Source: Colletes latitarsis (lineage: Eukaryota; Arthropoda; Insecta; Hymenoptera; Colletidae). From it: 64,000 nucleotides of DNA. The notes beneath the pieces were generated by a model. It saw nothing but the letters and a program-made list of their open reading frames with translations, made no database searches and was not told the DNA's origin. Both the position numbers and the translations under genes were made by a program. Positions 53,167 through 63,200 of the stretch are shown one piece after another. Within the stretch, counting starts at the first letter, position 1. Every line of letters starts with the position of its first letter. The stretch covers positions 9,763,672 through 9,827,671 of the forward strand of contig NC_135134.1 in the NCBI RefSeq assembly GCF_051014445.1. Reading direction: 5' to 3'.

Positions 53167-53435
53167 TCTATTATATTAATCGCAACCAGGTGTAATTGAC
53201 TGTTTCGGTGTGGAACCACATTACTACGGGATCCAGGCCAGAAAAAACCCAGGATCTGACCAACAAGTATGCGAAAAATGCGAAAGTACGAGCCAGACGA
53301 AGGCAAATACCAGACCTAACCCAGACATAACCGGCGGTACCCTCTAAAATATTAACCGCAACCAGTTGTAATTGACTGCTTCGGTGTGGAACCACATTAC
53401 TACGTGATCCAAGCCAGAAATAGCCCAGGATCTGG

Positions 53436-55748
53436 CCAACAAGTATGCGAAAAATGCGAAAGTACAAGCCAGATGAGGGCTAATACCAGACCTTACCGAG
53501 ACATAACCGGCGTTATCCTCTAAAATATTAATCGCCACCAGGTTTAATTGACTGTTTCGGTGTGGTACCGCATTACCACGTGATCCAAACCAGAAATATC
53601 CCAGGATCTGGCCAACAAGTATCCGTAAAATGCGAAAGTAAGAGCCAGATGAGGGCAAATCCCATACCTAACCGAGGCATAACCGGCGTTATCCTCTAAA
53701 ATATTAATCGCAACCAGGTTTAATTGACTGTTTCGGAGTGGAACCACATTACTACGGGATCCAAGCCAGAAAAAACCAAGGATTTGGCCACAAGTATGTG
53801 AAAAACGCGAAAGTATGAGCCAGATGAGGGCAAATCCCAGACCTAACCGAGACATAACCGGCGTTATCCTCTAAAATATTAATCACGACCAGGTTTAATT
53901 GACTGTTTCGGTGTGCAGCCACATTACTACGTGATCCATACCTGAAAAAGCCCAGGATCTGGCCAACAAGTATGCGGAAAATGCGAAAGTACGAGCCAGA
54001 TGAGGGCAAATCCCAGACATAACCGAGACATAACGGGCGTTATCCACTAAAAATTTAATCGCAACCAGGTTTAATTGACTGTTTCGGTGTGGTACCGCAT
54101 TACCACGTGATCCAAACCAGAAAAAAGCCGGGATCTGGCCAACAAGTATGCGAAAAATGCGAAAGTATGAGCTAGATTGTGGCAAATACCAGACCTAACC
54201 CAGGCATAACCGGCGTTCTCCTCTAAAATATAAATCGGAACCAGCTTTTAGTGACTGTTTCAGTGTGGTACCACATAACTACGTGATCCAAACCTGAAAA
54301 AGACCACGATCTGGCCAACAAGTTTGCGAAAGATGCGAAAGTACAAGCCAGATGAGGGCTAATACCAGACCTTACCGAGACATAACCGGCGTTATCCTCT
54401 AAAATATTAATCACGACCAGGTTTAATTGACTGTTTCGGTGTCGAGCCACATTACTACCTGATCCAAACCTGAAAAAGCCCAGGATCTGGTCAACAAGTA
54501 TGCGAAAAATGCGAAAGTGCGACCCAGATGAGGGCAAATCCCAGACCTAACCGAGACATAACCGGCGTTATCGTCTAAAATATTAATCGCAACCATGTTT
54601 AATTGACTGTTTCGGGGTGGTACCGCATTACTGCGTGATCCAAACCAGAAAAAGGCCAGGATCTGGCCAACAACTATGCGAAAAATGTGAAAGTACGAGC
54701 CAGATGAAGGAAAATACCAGACCTAACCCAGACATAACCGGCGTTATCCTCTAAAATATTAATCGCAACCAGGTGTAATTGACTGCTTCGGTGTGGTACC
54801 GCATTACTACGTGATCCAAACGAGAAAAACGCCAGGATCTGGCCAACAAGTATGCGAAAAATGCGAAAGTATAAGCTAGATGGTGGCAAATACCAGACCT
54901 AACCCAGTCATAACCGGCGTTCTCCTCTAAAATATTAATCACGACCAGGTGTAATTGACTGTTTCGGTTTGGAGCCACATTACTACGGGTTCCATACCAG
55001 AAAAAACACAGGATCTGGCCAACAAGTATGCGAAATCGCGAAAGTATGAGCCAGATGATTGCAAATGAACTAACGCAGCCATAACCAGCGTTATCCTCTA
55101 AATTACTAATCGGAACCAGCTTTTATTGACTGTTTCAGTGTGGTACCACATTAGTACGTGATCCAAACCAGAAAAAAGCCCAGGATCTGGCCAACAAGTA
55201 TGCGAAAAATGCGAAAGTACGAGCCAGTTGAAGGCAAATACCAGACCTAACCCAGACATAACCGGCGTTACCCTCTAAAATATTAATCGCAACCAGGTGT
55301 AATTGACTGTTTCGGTGTAAAACCACATTACTACGGGATCCAAGACAGAAATAGCCCAGGATCTGGCCAACAAGTATGCGGAAAATGCGAAAGTACGAGC
55401 AAGATGGGGGCAAATCCCGGACCTAACCGAGACATAACCGGCGTTATCCTCTAAAATATTAATCACAACCAGGTTTAAGTGACTGTTTCGGTGTGGTACC
55501 GCATTACTACGTGATCCATACCAGAAAAAGTCCAGGATCTGGCCAACAAGTATGCGAAAAATGCGAATGTACGAGCCAGATGAGGGCAAATCCCACACCT
55601 AACCGAGACATAACGGCGTTATCCTGGAAAATATTAATCGCAACCAGGTTTAATTGACTGTTTCGGTGTGGTACCGCATTACCACGTGATCCAAACCAGA
55701 AATATCCCAGGATCTGGCCAACAAGTATGCGTAAAATGCGAAAGTACG
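53436..55748 (+). repeat. 2.3-kb B block, copy 2 of a 7,736-bp offset pair
   Basis: Copy of 45,700-48,012. After its right edge the sequence jumps to a match with 48,541 onward (offset 7,208 bp) for about 0.55 kb. It then jumps to a match with about 50,480 onward (offset 5,802 bp). The downstream part is therefore a mosaic of pieces in the same order with intervening monomers missing. Confidence 0.87.
53496..54374 (+). repeat. Five-monomer B unit (879 bp), copy 4
   Basis: Copy of 45,760-46,638 at an offset of 7,736 bp, including the drifted fifth monomer. Shorter relatives holding the first four monomers are at about 49,977-50,690 and 57,012-57,725. In these the following TCGGAACCAGCTTTTATTGA unit has a different tail. 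Confidence 0.87.
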
Positions 55749-57023
55749 AGACAAATGAGGGCAAATCCCAGACATAACCGAGACATAACCGGAGTTATCA
55801 TGTATTATATTAATCGCAACCAGGTGTAATTGACTGTTTCGGTGTAGAACCACATTACTACGGGATCCAAGACAGAAAAAACCCAGGATCTGGCCAACAA
55901 GTATGCGAAAAATGCGAAAGTATGAGCAAGATGAGGGCAAATACCAGACCTAACCCAGACATAACCGGCGTTATCCTCTGAAATATTAATCACAACCCGG
56001 TTTAATTGACTGTTTCGGTGTCGTACCGCATTACTACGTGATCTATACCAGAAAAAGGCTAGGATCTGGCCAACAAGTATGCGAAAAATGCGAAAGTACG
56101 ACCCAGATGAGGGCAAATACCAGACCTAACCGAGACATAACCGGCGTTATCCTCTAAAATATTAATCGCAACCAGGTGTAATTAACTGTTTCGGTGTGGA
56201 ACCACATTACTACGGGATCCAAGCCAGAAAATGGCGAGGATCTGGCCAACAAGTATGCGAAAAGTGCGAAAGTACGAGCCAGATGAGGGCAAATCCCAGA
56301 CATAACCGAGACATAACGGGCGTTATCCACTAAAAATTTAATCGCAACCAGGTTTAATTGACTGTTTCGGTGTGGTACCGCATTACCACGTGATCCAAAC
56401 CAGAAAAAAGCCGGGATCTGGCCAACAAGTATGCGAAAAATGCGAACGTATGAGCTAGATGGTGGCAAATACCAGACCTAACCCAGGCATAACCGGCGTT
56501 CTCCTCTAAAATATAAATCGGAACCAGCTTTTATTGACTGTTTCAGTGTGGTACCACATTAGTACGTGATCCAAACCAGAAAAAAAGCCCAGGATCTGGC
56601 CAACAAGTATGCGAAAAATGCGAAAGTACGAGCCAGACGAAGGCAAATACCAGACCTAACCCAGACATAACCGGCGTTACCCTCTAAAATATTAACCGCA
56701 ACCAGTTGTAATTGACTGCTTCGGTGTGGAACCACATTACTACGGGATCCAAGCCAGAAAATGGCGAGGATCTGGCCAACAAGTATGCGAAAAGTGCGAA
56801 AGTACGAGCCAGATGAGGGCAAATACCAGACCTAACCGAGACATAACCGGCGTTATCCTCTAAAATATTAATCGCAACCAGGTGTAATTAACTGTTTCGG
56901 TGTGGAACCACATTACTACGGGATCCAAGCCAGAAAATGGCGAGGATCTGGCCAACAAGTATGCGAAAAGTGCGAAAGTACGAGCCAGATGAGGGCAAAT
57001 CCCAGAACTAACCGAGACATAAC

Positions 57024-57199
57024 CGGCGTTATCCTCTAAAATATTAATCGCCACCAGGTTTAATTGACTGTTTCGGTGTGGTACCGCATTACCACGTGAT
57101 CCAAACCAGAAACATCCCAGGATCTGGCCAACAAGTATGCGTAAAATGCGAAAGTAAGAGCCAGATGAGGGCAAATCCCATACCTAACCGAGACATAAC
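57024..57199 (+). repeat. Representative family B monomer, KpnI subtype (B1, 176 bp)
   Basis: Unit from CGGCGTTATCC to the next CGGCGTTATCC, exactly 176 bp. It carries GTGTGGTACCGCATTACCAC followed by GTGATCCAAACC, so it has a KpnI site and no BamHI site. It also has TATGCGTAAAATGCG and AAGAGCCAGATGAGGGC. This KpnI-type arrangement is one of the two main B subtypes. Confidence 0.9.
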
Positions 57200-57374
57200 C
57201 GGCGTTATCCTCTAAAATATTAATCGCAACCAGGTTTAATTGACTGTTTCGGAGTGGAACCACATTACTACGGGATCCAAGCCAGAAAAAACCAAGGATT
57301 TGGCCACAAGTATGTGAAAAACGCGAAAGTATGAGCCAGATGAGGGCAAATCCCAGACCTAACCGAGACATAAC
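57200..57374 (+). repeat. Representative family B monomer, BamHI subtype (B2, 175 bp)
   Basis: The unit directly after the B1 example. It carries GGAGTGGAACCACATTACTA followed by CGGGATCCAAGCC, so the KpnI site is lost (GGAACC) and a BamHI site is gained (GGGATCC). It is 175 bp long because GGCCAACAAG is shortened to GGCCACAAG. Many copies of this subtype in the B domain carry the same one-base deletion, which makes it a useful lineage marker. Confidence 0.9.
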
Positions 57375-59577
57375 CGGCGTTATCCTCTAAAATATTAATC
57401 ACGACCAGGTTTAATTGCCTGTTTCGGTGTGCAGCCACATTACTACGTGATCCATACCTGAAAAAGCCCAGGATCTGGCCAACAAGTATGCGGAAAATGC
57501 GAAAGTACGAGCCAGATGAGGGCAAATCCCAGACATAACCGAGACATAACGGGCGTTATCCACTAAAAATTTAATCGCAACCAGGTTTAATTGACTGTTT
57601 CGGTGTGGTACCGCATTACCACGTGATCCAAACCAGAAAAAAGCCGGGATCTGGCCAACAAGTATGCGAAAAATGCGAACGTATGAGCTAGATGGTGGCA
57701 AATACCAGACCTAACCCAGGCATAACCGGCGTTCTCCTCTAAAATATAAATCGGAACCAGCTTTTATTGACTGTTTCAGTGTGGTACCACATTAGTACGT
57801 GATCCAAACCAGAAAAAAAGCCCAGGATCTGGCCAACAAGTATGCGAAAAATGCGAAAGTACGAGCCAGACGAAGGCAAATACCAGACCTAACCCAGACA
57901 TAACCGGCGTTACCCTCTAAAATATTAACCGCAACCAGTTGTAATTGACTGCTTCGGTGTGGAACCACATTACTACGTGATCCAAACCAGAAATAGCCCA
58001 GGATCTGGCCAACAAGTATGCGGAAAATGCGAAAGTACGAGCAAGATGAGGGCAAATCCCAGACCTAACCGAGACATAACCGGCGTTATCCTCTAAAATA
58101 TTATTCGCAATCAGGTTTAATTGACTGTTTCGGAGTGGTACCGCATTATTACGTGATCCAAACCAGAAAAAGCCCTGGATCTGGCCAAGAAGTATGTGAA
58201 AAATGCGAAAGTACGAGCCAGATGAGGGCAAATCCCAGACATAACCGAGACATAACCGGCGTTATCCTCTATTATATTAATCGCAACCAGGTGTAATTGA
58301 CTGTTTCGGTGTGAAACCACATTACTACGGGATCCAAGACAGAAATAGCCCAGGATCTGGCCAACAAGTATGCGGAAAACGCGAAAGTATGAGCCAGATG
58401 AGGGCAAATCCCAGACCTAACCGAGACATAACCGGCGTTATCCTCTGAAATATTATTCACAACCCGGTTTAATTGACTGTTTCGGTGTCGTACCGCATTA
58501 CTACGTGATCTAAACGGGAAAAAGGCTAGGATCTGGCCAACAAGTATGCGAAAAATGCGAAAGTACGACCCAGATGAGGGCAACTACCAGACCTAACCGA
58601 GACATAACCGGCGTTATCCTCTAAAATATTAATCGCAACCAGGTGTAATTAACTGTTTCGGTGTGGAACCACATTACTACGGGATCCAAGCCAGAAAATG
58701 GCGAGGATCTGGCCAACAAGTATGCGAAAAGTGCGAAAGTACGAGCCAGATGAGGGCAAATCCCAGAACTAACCGAGACATAACCGGCGTTATCCTCTAA
58801 AATATTAATCGCCACCAGGTTTAATTGACTGTTTCGGTGTGGTACCGCATTACCACGTGATGCAAACCAGAAATATCCCAGGATCTGGCCAACAAGTATG
58901 CGTAAAATGCGAAAGTAAGAGCCAGATGAGGGCAAATCCCATACCTAACCGAGACATAACCGGCATTATCCTCTAAAATATTAATCACAACCAGGTTTAA
59001 TTGACTGTTTCGGAGTGGAACCACATTACTACGGGATCCAAGCCAGAAAAAACCCAGGATCTGGCCACAAGTATGTGAAGAACGCGAAAGCATGAACCAG
59101 ATGATTGCAAATACCAGAACTAACCCAGACATACCCAGCGTGATCCTCTAAAATACTAATCGGAACCAGCTTTTATTGACTGTTTCAGGGTGGTGCCACA
59201 TTACTACGTGATCCAAACCAGAAATAGCCCAGGATCTGGCCACCAAGTATGCGGAAAATGCGAAAGTACGAGCAAGATGTGGGCAAATCCCAGACCTAAC
59301 CGAGACATAACCGGCGTTATCCTCTAAAATATTATTCGCAATCAGGTTTAATTGACTGTTTCGGTGTGGTACCGCATTATTACGTGATCCAAACCAGAAA
59401 AAGCCCTGGATCTGGCCATGAAGTATGCGAAAAATGCGAAAGTACGAGCCAGATGAGGGCAAATCCCAGACATAACCGAGACATAACCGGCGTTATCCCC
59501 TAAAATATTAATCGCAACCAGGTGTAATTAACTGTTTCGGTGTGGAACCACATTACTACGGGATCCAAGCCAGAAAA

Positions 59578-62500
59578 AACCCAGGATCTGGCCACAAGTA
59601 TGTGAAGAACGCGAAAGCATGAACCAGATGATTGCAAATACCAGAACTAACCCAGACATACCCAGCGTGATCCTCTAAAATACTAATCGGAACCAGCTTT
59701 TATTGACTGTTTCAGGGTGGTGCCACATTACTACGTGATCCAAACCAGAAATATCCCAGGATCTGGCCAACAAGTATGCGTAAAATGCGAAAGTAAGAGC
59801 CAGATGAGGGCAAATCCCATACCTAACCGAGACATAACCGGCGTTATCCTCTAAAATATTAATCGCAACCAGGTTTAATTGACTGTTTCGGAGTGGAACC
59901 ACATTACTACGGGATCCAAGCCAGAAAAAACCAAGGATTTGGCCACAAGTATGTGAAAAACGCGAAAGTATGAGCCAGATGAGGGCAAATCCCAGACCTA
60001 ACCGAGACATAACCGGCGTTATCCTCTAAAATATTAATCACGACCGGGTTTAATTGACTGTTTCGGTGTGGAGCCACATTACTACGTGATCCATACCTGA
60101 AAAAGCCCAGGATCTGGCCAACAAGTATGTGAAGAACGCGAAAGCATGAACCAGATGATTGCAAATACCAGAACTAACCCAGACATACCCAGCGTGATTC
60201 TCTAAAATACTAATCGGAACCAGCTTTTATTGACTGTTTCAGGGTGGTGCCACGTTACTACGTGATCCAAACCAGAAATAGCCCAGGATCTGGCCACCAA
60301 GTATGCGGAAAATGCGAAAGTACGAGCAAGATGTGGGCAAATCCCAGACCTAACCGAGACATAACCGGCGTTATCCTCTAAAATATTTATCCCAACCAGG
60401 TGTAATTGACTGTTTCGGTGTGGAGCCACATTACTACGTGATCCATACCTGAAAAAACCCAGGATCTGACCAACAAGTATGCGAAAAATGCGAAAGTACG
60501 AGCCAGATGAGGGCAAATCCCAGACCTAACCGAGAAATAACCGGCGTTGTCCTCTAAAATATTAATCGCAACCAGGTTTAATTGACTGTTTCGGTGTGGT
60601 ACCGCATTCCCACGTGATCCAAACCAGAAATATCTCAGGATCTGACCAACAAGTATGCGAAAAATGCGAAAGTACGAGCCAGATGAGGGCAAATCCCAGA
60701 CCTAACCGAGACATAACCGGCGTTATCCTCTAAAATATTAATCGCAACCAGGTTTAATTGACTGTTTCGGAGTGGAACCACATTACTACGGGATCCAAGC
60801 CAGAAAAAACCAAGGATTTGGCCACAAGTATGTGAAAAACGCGAAAGTAAAAGCCAGATGAGGGCAAATCCCAGACCTAACCGAGACATAACCGGCGTTA
60901 TCCTCTAAAATATTAATTACGACCAGGTTTAATTGACTGTTTCGGTGTGGAGCCACATTACTACGTGATCCATACCTGAAAAAGCCCAGGATCTGGCCAA
61001 CAAGTATGCGGAAAATGCGAAAGTACGAGCCAGATGAGGGCAAATCCCAGACATAACCGAGACATAACCGGCGTTATCCTCTAAAATATTAATCGCAACC
61101 AGGTGTAATTGACTGCTTGGGTGTGGAACCACATTACTACTGGATCAAAGCAACAAAAAAACCAGGATCAGGCCAACATGTATGCGAAAAATGCGAAGGT
61201 ACGAGCCAGATGAGGGCAAATCCCAGACCTAACCGAGACATAACGGCGTTATCCTCTAAAATATTAATCGCAACCAGGTGTAATTGACTGCTTCGGCATG
61301 ATACCGCATTACTGCGTGATCTAAACCAGAAAAAGGCCAGGATCTGGCCAACAAGTATGCGAAAAATGCGAAAGTACTAGCTAGATGGGGGCAAATACCA
61401 GACCTAACCCAGGCATAACTGGCGTTATCCTCTAAAATATTTATCCCAACCAGGTGTAATTGACTGTTTCGGTGTGGGACCACATTACTACGGGATCCAG
61501 GCCAGAAAAAACCCAGGATCTGACCAACAAGTATGCGAAAAATGCGAAAGTACGAGCCAGTGAGGGCAAATCCCAGACCTAACCGAGACATAACCGGCGT
61601 TATCCTCTAAAATATTAATCGCAACCAGGTTTAATTGACTGTTTCGGTGTGGTACCGCATTACCACGTGATCCAAACCAGAAATATCTCAGGATCAGGCC
61701 ACCATGTATGCGAAAAATGCGAAGGAACGAGCTAGATGGGGGCAAATACCAGACCTAACCCAGACATAACCGGCGTTATCCTCTAAAATATTTATCCCAA
61801 CCAGGTGTAATTGACTGTTTCGGTGTGGGACCACATTACTACGGGATCCAGGCCAGAAAAAACCCAGGATCTGACCAACAAGTATGCGAAAAACGCGAAA
61901 GTATGAGCCAGATGAGGGCAAATCCCAGACCTAACCGAGACATAACCGGCGATATCCTCTAAAATATTAATTACGACCAGGTTTAATTGACTGTTTCGGT
62001 GTGGAGCCACAGTACTACGTGATCCATACCTGAAAAAGCCCAGGATCTGGCCAACAAGTATGCGGAAAATGCGAAAGTACGAGCCAGATGAGGGCAAATC
62101 CCAGACATAACCGAGACATAACGGCGTTATCCTCGAAAATATTAATCGCAGCCAGGTGTAATTGACTGCTTCGGCATGATACCGCATTACTGCGTGATCT
62201 AAACCAGAAAAAGGCCAGGATCTGGCCAACAAGTATGCGAAAAACGCGAAAGTACTAGCCAGATGGGGGCAAATACCAGACCTAACCCAGACATAACCGG
62301 CGTTATCCTCTAAAATATTTATCCCAACCAGGTGTAATTGACTGTTTCGCTGTGGGACCACATTACTACGGGATCCAGGCCAGAAAAAAACCCAGGATCT
62401 GACCAACAAGTATGCGAAAAATGCGAAAGTATGAGCTAGATGGTGGCAAATACCAGACCTAACCCAGGCATAACCGGCGTTCTCCTCTAAAATATTAATC

Positions 62501-62700
62501 ACGACCAGGTGTAATTAACCGTTTCAGTTTGGAGCCACATTACTACGGATTCCATACCAGAAAAAACACAGGATCTGGCCAACAAGTATGCGAGCAATGC
62601 GAAAGTACGAGCCAGATGAGGGCAAATCCCAGACATAACCGAGACATAACGGCGTTATCCTCGAAAATATTAATCGCAGCCAGGTGTAATTGACTGCTTC
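59578..62700 (+). repeat. Family B, mixed subtypes downstream of the long copies
   Basis: About 18 monomers. The AAGAACGCGAAAGCATGAAC/TCGGAACCAGC junction occurs three times in about 1.1 kb (about 59,090, 59,617 and 60,145). A subtype with TATTTATCCCAACCAGGTGT occurs at about 60,388, 61,440, 61,794 and 62,326. Another, with GCTTCGGCATGATACCGCAT, occurs at about 61,290, 62,168 and 62,698. A one-base deletion (GACATAACGGCGTT for GACATAACCGGCGTT) recurs here. The minus strand has one 236-codon open frame at 61,792-62,502 spanning four monomers, which I read as chance. Confidence 0.78.
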
Positions 62701-62839
62701 GGCATGATACCGCATTACTGCGTGATCCAAACCAGAAAAAGGCCAGGATCTGGCCAACAAGTATGCGAAAAACGCGAAAGTACGAGCCAGATGATTGGAA
62801 ATACCAGAACTAACCCAGACATAACCGTCGCTATCCTCA

Positions 62840-63200
62840 AACATATTAATCGCAATCCAGGTTTAATTGGCTGTTTCGGTGTGGAACCACATTACGACGG
62901 GATCCAAACCACAAAAAACCCAAGATCTGGACAACTAGTATGCGAAAATTGCGAAAGTATGAGACATATGACTGCAAATACCAGAACTAACCCAGACATA
63001 ACCAGTGTTATCCCATAAAATATTAATCGCAAACCAAGTTTAATTGGCTGTTTCGGTGTGGAACCACATTACGACGGGATTCAAACCACAAAAAACCCAA
63101 GATCTGGCCAACTAGTATGCGAAAATTGCGAAAGTATGAGACATATGATTGCAAATACCAAAGCTATCCCAGACATAGACAGTGTTATCCCCCAGAATAT
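62840..63200 (+). repeat. Divergent family B-related monomers
   Basis: Two successive monomers, offset 177 bp, share GTTTAATTGGCTGTTTCGGT, CATTACGACGGGAT, CAAACCACAAAAAACCCAAG, CAACTAGTATGCGAAAATTG and GTATGAGACATATGA. These bases are absent or rare elsewhere in the window. CATAACCAGTGTTATCCC replaces the usual ACCGGCGTTATCC. They are the most diverged units I noticed in B, yet keep phase and orientation. Confidence 0.8.

Larger units (their letters stand above)
56867..59577 (+). repeat. 2.7-kb B block, copy 2 of a 7,035-bp offset pair
   Basis: Copy of 49,832-52,542. A segment at its start is also related to 56,281-56,730 at an offset of 1,233 bp (seven monomers). It ends at a switch into another copy of the AAGAACGCGAAAGCATGAAC monomer. 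Confidence 0.88.

Noticed and set aside
61792..62502. 236-codon open frame on the minus strand, the longest in the window
   Set aside because: It runs through four satellite monomers in successive frames, repeats the same peptide block with frame rotation, and depends on one-base deletions in neighbouring monomers. There is no unique sequence and nothing gene-like around it.
62704..63018. 104-codon plus-strand open frame over the divergent monomers
   Set aside because: It spans two satellite units and shows the same period as its surroundings, so it is explained by the repeat.
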